In this document: positions 12,283 through 23,889 of the stretch, in pieces
Layout: each line of letters opens with the position of its first letter
How positions within the stretch are numbered: the first letter of the stretch is position 1
Origin: Megamerina dolium
Lineage: Eukaryota; Arthropoda; Insecta; Diptera; Megamerinidae
Length of the DNA: 64,000 bases
Direction: 5' to 3'
NCBI GenBank assembly: GCA_963854835.1
Contig: OY978526.1
Span: 66,068,765 to 66,132,764, forward strand
Notes under the pieces: model-generated
The model's input: only the letters and a program-made list of their open reading frames with translations
The model's database searches: none
Told to the model about the DNA's origin: nothing
Translations under genes and position numbers: made by a program

Positions 12283-13795
12283 CTTACTTACTTACTTACT
12301 TATGTGGCCATAACAACCGTCCTCCAGCGGGTTTCGAATATAACACCTTCTTAGCTGGAGCGTGTTCTTCCATTCGCTCGACATGACCTAGCCAGCGCAG
12401 CCGCTGGATTTTGATGCTCTTTACTATGTCAATATCAACATACAGCTCATACAGCTCATGGTTGTACCTTATTCGGTACTCGCCACCAATGCAAATAGGT
12501 CCAAAGATCTTGCGTAGAACTTTTCTCTCGAAAACTTCAAGCATTCGCTCATCAGTGGTGTCCAGGCTTCAGCGCCATGTGTTAGGACAGGCATGATGAG
12601 AGAGTTGTAGAGTGTAGTTTTCGTTCTTCGAGAGAGGGCTCGACTTCTCAATTGCTTACTTAGCCCAAAGTAGCACCCGTATGCAAGAGTGATCCTCCAG
12701 GCTGACGTCATTACTGCTGTTAATGCTGGTTCCAAGATAGACAAAGTTCCTTACTTCTTCAAAAGCGTAGTTGTCAACAGTGACGTGCTGTCCAAGACGC
12801 CGGGACTCTTTATTTGTTGACACTAGATACTTCGTCTTGCCCTCGTTCACCATAAGACCCATTCGACGCGACTCTCTTTCTAACACTGAGAATGCTGCAC
12901 TGACTGCCCGCGTGTTCATGCCGATTATGTCAATATTGTAAGCATACGCTAACAGCATGACACTTTTGTTGAAGATAGTGCCATTATGTCGTAAATCAGC
13001 AGCTCGTATTATTTTCTCCATAAAAAGATTGAAGAAGTCGCACGATAACGAATCACCTTGTCTGAAACCCCGTTCGGTATTAAACGGTGCGGAGAGGTCC
13101 TTTCCAATTTTCACTGCACAACGGGAATTATGCAGTGTCAATCTACAAAGTCGAATGAGCTTCGCAGGAATACCGAACTCAAACATTTTTGCGTAAAGGT
13201 AATCCCTTACCGGACTGTCGAAAACGGCTTTATAATCAACAAATAGGTGGTGTGTGTCGATCTGTTTTTCTTGGGTCTTCTCCAGGATTTGGCGCAGTGT
13301 AAAAATTTGGTCGATGGTAGATTTACCAGGTCTGAAGCCACACTGATAAGGTCCAATCAGGTTGTTGAGCATGGGCTTCAATCTTTCACACAATACGCTC
13401 GATAGGACCTTGTATGCGATACTCAGGAGACTTATTCCACGGTAGTTGGCGCAAATTGTGGGGTCTCCTTTTTTATGTACAGGACAGACAACACTGAGCC
13501 TCCAATCATCAGGCATGCTTTCATCCGACCATATTCTGCTTATGAGTTGGTGCATGCAGGCGAGCAGCTCATCGCCTCCGGTCTTAAACAACTCGGCAGG
13601 CAGGCCATCAGTACCTGCAGCTTTGTTGTTCTTCAGCCTTAAAATGGCCGTTTCAACCTCGTCATAGTCGGGTGGTGGAACATCAACACCATCATCTGTA
13701 ATTGGGGTTATCGGGCCATCAACAACAGAATTGCCATAAAGAAGAAACTCTAAAAGAGATTGAAACATAGTAGTTAATGAAGACAAGTCATAGAT
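12283..13795 (-). mobile_element. Non-LTR retrotransposon (LINE) 3' half, minus copy
   Basis: A minus-strand frame of 376 codons (12656-13786) is a reverse transcriptase. It begins 5'-truncated, then shows NKAAGTDGLPAELFK, ANYRGISLLSIAYKV, CGFRPGKSTIDQIF, LFVDYKAVFD and GFRQGDSLSCDFF in the expected order. Downstream frames carry the C-terminal IQRLRWLGHVERM block (12296-12544). The 3' end is a (CTTA)n tract (TAAG)n on the element strand, 12283-12302. The catalytic YADD box is changed to YAYN (codons at 12935-12940), and an 11-nt deletion shifts the frame near 12690. Relative to the plus copy, about 140 bp near the 3' end is missing. The tandem-repeat tail and the C-terminal block suggest an RTE-like clade, but I cannot fix this. 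Dead element. Confidence 0.85.
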
Positions 13796-14560
13796 TTCAC
13801 CGCTCTAGAGAGTCGCGTCGGATGGGTCTTATGGTGAACGAGGGCAAGACGAAGTATCTAGTGTCAACAAACAAAGAGTTCCGACGTCTTGGACAGCACG
13901 TCACTGTTGACAACTACGCTTTTGAAGTAGTAAGGGACTTTGTCTATCTTGGAACCAGCATTAACAGCAGTAATGACGTCAGCCTGAAGATATTGCGAAG
14001 GATCACTCTTGCAAACAGGTGCTACTTTCGGCTAAGTAAGCGATTGAGAAGTCGAGCTCTCTCTCGAAGAACGAAAACTACACTCTACAAGTCTCTCATC
14101 ATGCCTGTCCTAACATATGGCGCTGAAGCCTGAACAATTTCCACCTCGGATGAGCGAATGCTTGGAGTTTTCTAGAGAAAAGTCCTACGTAAGATCTTTG
14201 GACCTATTTGCGTTGGTGACGATTACCGAATAAGGTACAACCATGAGCTGTACGAGCTGTATGCCGATATTGACATAGTAAAGCGCATCAAAATCCAGCG
14301 GCTGCACTGGCTAGGTCATGTCGAGCGAATGGAAGAACACGCTCCAGCTAAGAAGGTGTTATATTTGGAACACGCTGGAGGACGACGCAGAAGAGGAAAA
14401 CCTAACCTCCGGTGGAAATACCAAGTACTGGAGAACCTGACGGCGCTTGGAATTTCTAACTGGCGCCAGCTAGCGAAGAACAGAGATGGCTGGCGATGCA
14501 TATTATATTCGGCCTAAATTGATATTCGGTTGTTATGGCCACATAAGTAAGTAAGTAAGA
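13796..14560 (+). mobile_element. Same LINE family, 3' end, plus copy (inverted arm)
   Basis: This plus-strand copy starts at the codons for RRMGLMVNEGKTKYLV, just after the RT catalytic box, and continues through FVYLGTSINSSND, LYKSLIMPVLTYGAEA, an ALGISNWRQLA block and the 3' (TAAG)n tail at 14544-14559. It is highly similar (about 95% by eye) to the complement of 12283-12890, making the two copies an inverted repeat with both 3' tails pointing outward. A stop codon follows AEA near 14133, so the frame is broken. No RT core is present in this copy. Confidence 0.85.
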
Positions 14561-14739
14561 GGCGATTCCTATTAAATTATGAGAATACTTTTTCGATTTT
14601 ATTTGCTTTTCAGTTTATGTTGTTAGGGGGTCTTCCTGAGAAGTAAAGATCGGAAGTAAGTATGGTCAGAAAAAAAAATTAAATAGTGGAAATTTAGTGT
14701 TATCGGTCATTTTTTCACCGTCCTAGGAGCTCTCAGTAA

Positions 14740-15310
14740 TACCTTCATGTATACGTTTTCACACTTTGCGCACAAGAATATAAAGTTATCAAGCTGAAAC
14801 CCGGAACGTACAATTATGTTTACTAAATAATAGATTTATTCGAAAGTTGGCTTCTTTTTTATCCGAAAGTCGGATAAAAACCAAGCCTATCTCCAATACA
14901 AACTTATGCTCTCGTATTTTATTTCACACAATGCTCACGACAATACAAAGCTATGACACTGAAACTTGATAGATATGATTATATTTGCTAGTGAATGGCA
15001 AAGTTTAAAACCACGACTACCTCTCATACAAAAGCATGTTTCCGTATGTATATTTTCACAATTTGCACTTGAAAATACAAAGTTATGGCACTGGAACTTG
15101 ATAAAAAATGTTACATTTGCCAAAGAATGATCGAGTTCGAAAATGGGCTGAATCGCTTACCCACCATACAAAATTAGGTTTCCTAATATATGTGTGTAGA
15201 CTTTGATAGTAACATATTAATTTAAAGGACTGGGAATCAAATTAGACGAATTTTAGTACTCGTTATCGGTTTGTCAGTGTGTCTATCTGTCACAGTACAG
15301 GGTATTGAGG
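14740..15310. repeat. Degenerate tandem repeats, about 140-160 bp unit
   Basis: A motif of the form TTTCACA..TTGC(G/A)C..GA(A)ATACAAAGTTATG..CTGAAAC recurs near 14755, 14925 and 15055, each followed by similar text about opening bases of the next unit. The block ends with a TGTCTATCTGTCACAGTACAG stretch, reminiscent of the ends of the (GTCC)n repeat family seen at 27.1 and 53.3 kb. No coding potential. Confidence 0.6.
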
Positions 15311-16001
15311 TTATAAAAAATGTACTACCTTTATGCAGTACATTTAAAAAATGAGAAACAGTACACGGCATTAAATATTAATGATATTCATTATTGTTGA
15401 CATAATGACTATACCGTACTCATTACAAATATGATTACCATTTCTAAGTATTATTATATTGCAACTTTTGTTTCCCTTTTTTTTTTTTTGAAGGTTACGC
15501 AAAAATTGACAAACAAATATCCAGTTTTCGTTTTTGTTTACTGTCTGAAATTAATTAAGACCGCAACCCCATAATTAGGGATAACTAAGGTCATTTAGGG
15601 AATATACTTGGAGAATATAATAAATTGAATAATATGAAAATTCACATTATACGCATTATTGGTGTATATTGTTGGTATTTTTTTTTGTCCAAGCCGCTAG
15701 ATAAATTTTGCAACAAACAAAAGTAGTGTGCTTTATTTTTAAACAATAAATTTTGCAGATGAGGACTTCTTATACAAATACAAATGACTCATGCATTTTT
15801 TGGATATTAAATCGCTATTTCGTGATTAAGGAAATTCATTCATACGTGCTGAAGTGAAGTTTGTGCCACCATAAAAACATAAATAGCTATTAAAAGTCCA
15901 TAAAACGGGAGAACTTATTTAACAATATATTAAATCATGTTTCATATTAGTTTATAAAGTTCTTGATGCTGTGGGAAAATCTTTATTAAGCGTAACTGTA
16001 T
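15311..16001. other. AT-rich spacer
   Basis: No gene or bounded repeat recognised. Confidence 0.5.
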
Positions 16002-16009
16002 GAGTTCAT

Positions 16010-17511
16010 CAGAGCTGTAAAAGAATTGAATCATTACGGAATTCACTCACCCTTAATTCATTTAAAAGCTGCATCAACGATGCTGCACTCTTTTGCTTCG
16101 AATTCATTAAAGAATGACAGACGAAAAATTCATCATTTTTAAAAGCTTAAAATTATCGCACTTTCCCATTCAATAAAGAGTGGGAATTGAAAAATACCAA
16201 TCCCATTCTTGAAAGGCTTAAAAATATGATGAATTCATTCAATATTCTTTTAAACTCTGAAATACTGGAAATATGATATTATTTATTACCATGAAAAGCA
16301 TAGCTGCTTTGGAACAAAACCCATGGTGTTATTATGAAGGTAGAGCAACTACAAAAAATTCCTCTTGGATGCGTCATATGTCAGAAACTGGTTTTTTATA
16401 GTGTCAAGCAAGTGTGTTTTTTTGTTTTTTTTTCAACTTCTTCTTCTTTTCCAATGTGTTTGTTGTTGTTTTATTTACTTTTTTCTCCTTCATTCATGAG
16501 AACTTTCCCCAATGGCTTTACCTTGAGTTATTATATCATGACAAAACCAATAGCTGTTATTATTCACATAAATAAATTTGATGTAACTCGCACAGTACCC
16601 TGGAGTTTTGTATTGCATATGAAACAACGCACAAGAATTCCCCCTCTTTTCTTGAAGTAGTCTCTTGAATCGAGCTGCTCAATTTATATTCAAATTAATA
16701 CAAATATGATAGAAAAAAAATTGTCGTATAAAATAGCGTTTACAACAGCTTGTTGAGGCTCGTACTGTACTTCTGGTGATAACTTTAACATCGATGCCTC
16801 TAACGCAGGCTTTTCTGAAATAGGACTATCAAACCAAATATCGGATAGTTCTTCCCTTTCTTCAACGATGTGTTGACTTTGCGATGAAGAATTCTCACAA
16901 TCAATTAAATTTTCATTTTCTATTCAACACATTTTTAAATTTATCTCACAAGATTCACTTTGAAGAAATTCATATTTGAAAAAGAATTAATGGATCATTA
17001 TATATCTACCCATTATACGTAAATATGCGTATTTATACGTAAAATTCTTCAAGGAGGTCAAACTACCAGGAACAAACATGCTAGTCGTTACTTCTCAATT
17101 TATTAAAACGATTACGTAAAAACAAACAAAAAAATTGTAATACAAAATAAAACTTTTATAATTTTTGCATATAATACTTTCTTTATATTTAATATGAGCC
17201 AATGGCAACCCAGAAATGAAAGATCCAACAACCATGCAGATATTTTGTAAACAACAAAATGGAAAGAAAAAGAAAGGCTGTCAGCTTGCTACTGAAAGGC
17301 TGCACCCATCTGCGGCTGCATTCATCAAAATTTCAATTCTGCGTGAATTCTTTAGGATTTTCAATTCATGAATTGAAAACGAATAGAACTCATTCATTTT
17401 TACCAGCCTAAAGATTTCACACACTGAATGCTAGAAAAAAAAGATTGAAGCTTTTCAAAATTTAAATAAAAGAATTAAAAGTGAAAATGAGTTCACACTT
17501 TTACAGCTCTG
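16010..17511 (-). mobile_element. hAT-type DNA transposon, internally decayed, 1502 bp
   Basis: The ends are inverted repeats starting CAGAGCTGTAAAAG at 16010 and its complement ending at 17511. They are flanked by 8-bp direct repeats GAGTTCAT (16002-16009) and GCGTTCAT (17512-17519), 7 of 8 identical. An 8-bp duplication with CAG-type ends fits hAT. On the minus strand near 16565-16648 a short frame reads CFICNTKLQGTVRVTSNLF, resembling the start of a BED zinc finger (CxxC, then TSNL), the DNA-binding domain common in hAT transposases. A second open stretch of about 63 codons (16730-16920, minus) is acidic and unidentified. No RNase H-like catalytic core or dimerisation domain is visible, so the copy is non-autonomous. 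Confidence 0.75.
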
Positions 17512-17519
17512 GCGTTCAT

Positions 17520-18540
17520 ATATGTACTCTTATATATTTACAGTTAACAATTAAAACATTGAATCCCCCCCACTACTTTATAATGGAAAATGTGCCTAAA
17601 CAAATTTGGAGTACCCAGCAAATATTTACTATGTGTGTCTACTAAGCGATACACATACGATTAATGTACATATTTCGCTTGTATAATATTTATTAGTAGG
17701 TAGAAACCGACAAAAATATATGTCTGTTTTTAATCATAGACCTTATTTATATAGGCATGTACGTATGATACTCTATAAAATACCACGTACTGGTTGGTAA
17801 CTTTGTAACTTGAAATTAGATAAACATGTTTACGAAATAGAAATGTATATAAATATGTATATCAATATGTAAGTACATACAAAAATGAATATAGCGTATA
17901 CAAAAGAATACAAACATAAATTAACAAACAAACGAGGTTCTGAAGTAATATATGTTATATATGTACGTATATGTGTATACTTGTATACTCACTTCATTAT
18001 GTATTTATATGTGCTAATGTACTTCTGCACGTATTACTAATTGTAATAAGAGACTTGTGTAATGTATGAATATTTTGATTGAGAAAATCCTTCCTTATTT
18101 TAATTTTTAAAAGTGAAATAATTGATTTGTGAACATGTTCAATTGTTATTGATATTGGCAATAATAATTGCTTGCTCGTAGCAATTAAAGTAATCGTATT
18201 ACTAGATAATGGTAAATATTTATCTCCTAGATATAGGTATCTACTCATAAAGTGAGTTGTTAACATAACATAAAAAAACCTATAGCTTAAATCGTTAACC
18301 ATTTTAAATAGATAAAAGTCATGTAAGTAATACTTCAGACTTTAGAAGGACTTATTTAATTTGGTGTACAATTGAAAAATTACTTCATTGTTAGTCTGTA
18401 GTTACCTACACTTATTTGTTGAGCTAACAATTAAAGTTGAAAAAGCATACAATTATAGGTACTATAATACAGTAGTTGAGCTTCTATGCATGAACTTCTC
18501 CGTTTAAATCTTTGGACTCAATTAACTGAATATAATCTTT
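17520..18540. other. AT-rich non-coding region
   Basis: No supported feature. The minus-strand frame at 17997-18302 is low-complexity Ile/Leu/Ser-rich and matches nothing I recognise. Confidence 0.5.
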
Positions 18541-19267
18541 TTCTTTTAACACAAAAACCGATAAGACCGATTAGTCTTACATCGTTCTTATTGAAGATTA
18601 TGCAAATGGTAATAGAACTACATCTCAGATCAACATTAGAAAGATTTCCAATTTCCAAATAGCAGCACGCATAGCTCAAGGATAAATCTACGGAATCAGC
18701 TCTATACGAGGATGTGCTTTCAATAGAAAATGTATTTTACTATGAAGAACACACCCTTATAGCCTTCTTAGTATTGAGAGAGCCTTCAATAATGTCAGCT
18801 CGAAAGAAAGCTCTTGAATGTTCTCTAACTACGATTTGGGTTGAAAAGGAACTAAGAAATTGTAGTTTTTCTGCTCAAATCAAGATTCAAATTCAATTAC
18901 ATAGATAATACAACTCTAACTAAGCATGACAAGAGGGAGCTGTCTCATCACTAGTGTAGCTAGTAGTTATGGTGAGTGAAAGCGGTGGAACATGCGGATG
19001 ATGTGGTTATAATAGTGTCAGGGAGGATTTCAGTCTCTAGCATAATTAATTGTATAATATCACAGAGGACTTTGGTTAAGGTAAACACTTTAGCTGCCGA
19101 ATATGTGTTAAACCAGAAAAAACAGAACTGATACTTTTCAACATTAAAATCGAAATATGCTTCACTCTAACCCAGCATTAAACGGACAAGAGGTAATTCT
19201 TTCAAACAAAACCAAGTGTACTTAGCATGTACATGGGAAGGGCTACAATGCTCGAAAACTATGTATA

Positions 19268-20497
19268 AAAAAATAAATATATGACACTTATAAGAACCGA
19301 AGGGCTCTTTGACAAAGCTTCTCTTCGATTGTTCTTGTGTTAAAGAGTTCTTTTAGAAGCTTTTCCATGGCAAATTATTACTGCCAGAAGAATTGCCAAT
19401 TGCTTGTCGAAAGGTGGATACCGTTCAAAAGAAAAATCTTTTCGATAATTAAATTGTTATGCTTCAGCCGGAGGTTAAACCCACGATCTACAGATCAGAA
19501 GGCCAACATACGAGGGCGGATTGATAAAGAAGCTATCTAAGTACGAAAAAGGCAGCACAAACACAAAACTTTTTTTTTGAAATTGTGATCTGTCAAACGT
19601 CAGCTGTCATTTCACCCAAATTCATCGATTAGTTTATTTGTTGTAGTCGTTTGAAGTAACCAACTTTTGTGTTGTCTCATATGAACGTGTGTTCAACGTT
19701 TTGCATGAACTTTTACATAGCCAATATGGGTGCCGCGTTTGCTCAGTGTCGAACAAAAACGAGTTCGAGAGACCACTTCACAGCGGTGTTTGGACATGAT
19801 AAAGCATAATTCTGTTGATTTTTGGCGTCGATTAATAACTGTTGATGAAACGTGGGTCCACCACTATACACCTGAAACCAAAAATCAATCGAAACAATGG
19901 GTGGAAGCTGGTGGAAGTGCTCAGAAGAATGCGAAGGCAAGGTTATGGCCACTGTATTTTGGGATTCACTCGGAATATTGCTTATTGATTATCTTGAAAA
20001 AGGATCCACAATCACAGGAAAGTACTGTCGTGCATTATTGGATCAATTGAATGAAGCAATCAAGAAAAAACGACCACATTTAAAGAAGAAAAAAGTGCTC
20101 TTTCTTCAAGACAACGCACCGGTTCACACAGCATTATATACGTTGCTAAAATTACGTGAAATACACTTCGAATTGGTTGGTCATCCACCTTATAGTCCAG
20201 ATTTAGCTCCTAGTGACTTTTCCTGTTTCCAAACTTAAAAAAATGGCTCACAGGAAAAAGATTCAGCTCAAACGAAGAAGTGATTACCGAAAGTAACGCG
20301 AATTTTGAGGGGTTCCCGAAATCGTATTATTTAGATGGTATAAAAAAGTTGGAATATTATCTTACTAAGTGTGTCGAAGTAAAAAGAGACTATTTTGAGA
20401 AATAAATGGTTTTTGAAAAAAAAAAAAAATGTTTTCTCCGACTTAGGTAGCTTCATTATCAATCCGCCCTCATACTAACCACTGAGCTACGGCATTC
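19268..20497 (-). mobile_element. tRNA-derived SINE, full copy, split by a mariner
   Basis: The SINE lies on the minus strand, with its head at 20497. Head text GAATGCCGTAGCTCAGTGG contains a pol III A box (TAGCTCAGTGG). The B-box equivalent, near 19475-19490, reads GGGTTTAACCTCC. The body continues leftward to a T/A-rich 3' end near 19268-19290. A 10-bp target duplication ACTATGTATA flanks it at 19258-19267 and 20498-20507. Subtracting the 962-bp mariner and its duplicated TA leaves about 266 bp. Related copies occur near 23.6, 50.0, 52.5 and 62.3 kb. It is inserted into the LINE of 18.5-21.3 kb. Confidence 0.8.
19511..20472 (+). mobile_element. Mariner element with both TIRs, transposase broken
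   Basis: Terminal inverted repeats at 19511-19542 and 20441-20472 start YGAGGGCGGATTGATAAW and match at about 29 of 32 bases. A TA duplication flanks the element (19509-19510 and 20473-20474). The transposase lacks its N-terminal DNA-binding part. The visible part begins near 19740 (SVEQKRVRETTSQRCLDMI), carries LITVDETWVHHYTPE with the first catalytic Asp, shifts frame near 19905-19950, then continues with KVMATVFWDSLGI, the second Asp in FLQDNAPVHTA and the third in PPYSPDLAPSDF. So the DD34D triad survives, but the frame and the helix-turn-helix do not. At 962 bp it is shorter than a usual 1.3-kb mariner. Confidence 0.9.
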
Positions 20498-21299
20498 ACT
20501 ATGTATAGTCTCACATGTTCTACGGTAGCCCTATATGTCTCCTCGATATTGATCTTTACATACAAAATATCGCTTCCAATAACAGCGTAGTTAGGCTCAA
20601 TGCAGTCGAATGTTTGCCGGAGCGTGAACACGGATACAGTAGTAAACTATGCATAGTTTCCAATTATATATCTAGGATAACATCAGGATTGCAGAGTAAA
20701 GTTTTCAACGAGTAAATGGATAACAAATAACTTTCAATAACAGGAATATGATACACTGTTTTATACCGATGTTTCCAAAATAGACTGCGGGTAATACCCA
20801 GGGGGTACCTCGACACACGCTTTGTTTATCTAATAAATTCACGATTTTGAAGTTAGACAGTTTGGAATATCGATTGATTATGGACCCCATCAGTGGTAGA
20901 TGGAAAGTTGCTATATTCGTTAACAGTCAAGCTGAAAGAAAAGCTGCCCAATCGAATACTATAAAATCGATGCTGGTAAATTAATGCAGTCAGAACTAAG
21001 TGGGCTAAATTGGTTTGTTGATATTACTCTCATATTAGTTCCAGCCAGTAGACATACCGAAGGAGGCAAAAGCGCTGCCGACAAAACTTTAATGGTATTG
21101 GTTCACATTCTCCTGGATGTTGTTAAAAGAAGCAAGTACCTCCCTCATCTTCAACTGTTAATCAGGAGGGAAAAGGTTTGGTGGATGATTTGGTATGTGT
21201 TTAGTAAGACTAGTACCCTAGCACACTAGCACCACTTATTAACAAGGATCATCACATCGATACTGCTAGTCTCACGGCGGTTTTCCGTGAATTGGACAC

Positions 21300-22470
21300 A
21301 GTAGGAGAGTGAAGACGGTTTTTAAAAATATACTGCATTATATAGTGACTAATTATTTTAAGATGGGAAAGCTGTGCTCAAGTTTGTTCTCAATGGACCT
21401 TAAAAATTCTTCAGTCGAATTTTGCCTATATATAACTTTGGATAAGATATGAGTCCAACTCTTCACCCTTAAAGCGTAAGAACAACGACAACGATCGACT
21501 CAAAAGCAACATCTGGCTGTCAAAAAATGGAAGAGCATAGCGATATTTTTATGGATTATATTGATTATCAACACTTTGGAATGGTGAAAAAATCGAAAAA
21601 ATAGCCGCATGTGTCAAAAATGTATATCCTGTATCACCAACCCATCAATTATTGCAATAGATAGAATTAATAAACTGAAGTTTTTAAAATTTACTCAGGT
21701 ACTGTCCTCTTTATGACAAATTTGGTCCTGTCGGAATGTTTACTACTTAAAAAAGTAACCCTTTGGTAACAGATTTGTCATAAATAATGAAGTGATGTTT
21801 ACAGTTGGCGATTATTTTGGGAAGTTCGACAACTCCTCTTTTAATGAAGGGTTAGAGGTTTTCTGACATCGCTTAGAAGTGTGTTGCGTTTCAGAAATAC
21901 TACAATATTGGAAAATAAAGAGGAAAACTGATCTGTTTTCACTTTTACAGAAGTTTTAAAGGGCACACCTCCTTACAAATGCACTTCGACTACCAGAATA
22001 AGGTAATGAAATTGCCACCTTAGAGACTACAGTGTGGATTTACAAAACACAACTATTTGGAGCCAAATGTAAACCGATATAAATAGTAATATCGGATGCA
22101 TACAATAGCATTTCATTAGATTTTAGAACAAGGGCTGCGCTAGTCATGGAGAACTACGTACTGTATAGAGGTAACCCAATCGATTTTCTACTACTTTCTA
22201 CTACACGTACTACAATTCTGCATTCATCATTTTTGTAGTTCTAGTGATTTCCAGCTTTTAAACATTGACTGTATGTATTTTGTGTCCTTTCATTGTAATA
22301 TGTATAAGAGCACTTCAAATGTCTTGCTTTAATGGTGAGAGTGATACGTGTAAGTATATGTAAGTTCTTGTAAATGGTAATTTGATTAGAGTTTATTTAA
22401 TATCGTTGTATCAACATTTTAACATCACTTACCATATCGCATAATACTGATAATTACTTTTATTCGGATT
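21300..22470. other. Unresolved region
   Basis: No supported gene. Some of this may be the decayed 3' part of the neighbouring LINE, but motifs are not clear beyond about 21300. Confidence 0.4.
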
Positions 22471-22474
22471 TATA

Positions 22475-22735
22475 CTAGGTCGTCCGAAAATTCTGCGACC
22501 TAACAATGAAAACTCAATCTTTTCAATAATTTATTATGTTCGGTTATTTTGATTGATCAAGATTTGAAACAAAAAGATTTGAAAGAATGATATCTAGGTG
22601 AAAGCGGCTTTAAGTATTGTCATTAGCGATTAAATTAAAATTAAATTATGTAACCAAGCCGTACACGAAGCAGATGTATTACAATAATTATTAATCACTT
22701 CTTTGTTACTTTCGCAGACTTTTCGGATGACCTAG
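22475..22735. mobile_element. Mariner-type MITE, 261 bp
   Basis: The inverted ends read CTAGGTCGTCCGAAAATTCTGC on the left (as one block from 22475) and the complement of CTAGGTCATCCGAAAAGTCTGC on the right. Both ends are flanked by TA (22473-22474 and 22736-22737), which is the Tc1/mariner target duplication. There is no coding capacity in the interior. Confidence 0.85.
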
Positions 22736-22739
22736 TATG

Positions 22740-23500
22740 TGCTAGAACGAACATATTTACATATAAATGTATATTTCTTGTGTTATATATATATGTATGT
22801 ATAAAAATATGAGAATATGTAAAAGTAGAAGCCCCAAACTCCCAAAACAATCAGAAGCAGCATATAAAATGAGCAAAAGTGCTTTTTGGCTTCCTTCTCG
22901 AAGATTTTTGTGTGGCGATTTTTATGTGTATAAGCACATATACGTATGCATGCATGTATCGTATGTATATATGTACATTTTCGTAAGTGTATACATACAT
23001 CCATACGTGCATACATTTATATATATGTATGTATGTATGTAAATGCCAAAGACATTTCAATGTTGTACTGTGAGGATTCTATGTTTATGGGAGGATGCTC
23101 TTATTGTTTTAACAGCTATTGTTTAAAGTTATTGTTGTTACTGCTACTGCTGCTGATGCTGTTGTTATTACTACTATCGTTGATGCTATCCCCATGCTGT
23201 TATTGTCATTGAATGTTACTCCATTTCATGGTTTCTATACTGTTGTTTTTGTTGTAAATGCTGCTGTTGCTGCTGCTACACTTTACGAATTTGCTAATGT
23301 TTTTGACACTGTGTCATCCCATATCCACAAAATGTATTCCCACTTCTGTTACTCTTTAGTCTACTTTTGATTTTTTCCAACACCATCATCAACACCACCA
23401 CCATCATCATCATCATCATCACAATCAATATCATTATAGTTATCATCAATATCAATACATGGACATTCACTGACTTATTTCATATATGCATATGGGCATT
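22740..23500. other. Triplet and (TATG)n-rich non-coding island
   Basis: It contains ATATATGTATGTATG runs (22786-22800 and 23016-23041), TGTTACTGCTACTGCTGCTG (about 23137) and a run of CAT/CAC triplets (23390-23420). Several short frames overlap on both strands here and are repeat artefacts. No gene is called. Confidence 0.5.
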
Positions 23501-23554
23501 CTACAGAAAAGGTTAAGCCAAATTGAATTTTTTATTAGTATTACGCGTGGATCT

Positions 23555-23855
23555 TATAGGCACCGAAGCGCCCTTTGGCCGCTGTTCTTTTCCACTAATG
23601 TTGTGCACGTTAAATTTTAGATAGTATTAGAAGGGACCTACTTTATATTTGCCGAACGTTCCGAACGGCAGGACCCTTGTGACATCACTATTTCAGAGCT
23701 TTGTCACAGAGCTCTTTTAGAAGTTTTTTTCATGGCAAATTGTTACTGCCGGAAGAATTATCAATTGCTTGCCGACACGTGAGTACCCTTCGAAAGAAAA
23801 ATATGTTCAATATTAAAGTTGTGCTTCAGCTGGGGATTGAACATAAACTGAATAT
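23555..23855 (-). mobile_element. SINE copy, 5'-truncated at the B box
   Basis: This is the same family as the copy at 19.3-20.5 kb. Shared blocks are GCCCTTTGGCCG (3' part), TTGTGACATCACTATTTCAG, CATGGCAAATTGTTACTGCC, GAAGAATTATCAATTGCTTG and, at the head side, GCTTCAGCTGGGGATTGAAC whose complement GTTCAATCCCC is a B box. The A-box part is missing beyond 23855. About 300 bp. Confidence 0.75.
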
Positions 23856-23889
23856 ATGAACATATTTGTTTTAACCTACAATAGTAAAG

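Larger units (their letters stand above)
18545..21300 (+). mobile_element. LINE with RT and RNase H, split by SINE plus mariner
   Basis: The RT part (18545-19257) reads ISLTSFLLKIMQMVIELHL, then QHA..KDKSTESALYEDV, then EHTLIAFLVLREPS, and finally a catalytic box HADDVVIIVSG near 18990-19020 (Y replaced by H, both aspartates kept). The element resumes after the nested insertion at 20508. An RNase H region follows, with YTDVSKIDCG near 20760, FVNSQAERKAAQSNTIKS near 20920-20970 and a decayed WVPGHRGIEGNEKAD motif (LVPASRHTEGGKSAADKT) near 21040-21090. Several stops and frameshifts are present. Order RT then RNase H fits LINE clades of the jockey/I/R1 group; I do not assign one. The total without the insertion is about 1.5 kb, so it is truncated. 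Confidence 0.75.

Noticed and set aside
20475..20497. A separate tRNA gene
   Set aside because: The A-box text is the head of the SINE; there is no complete cloverleaf.
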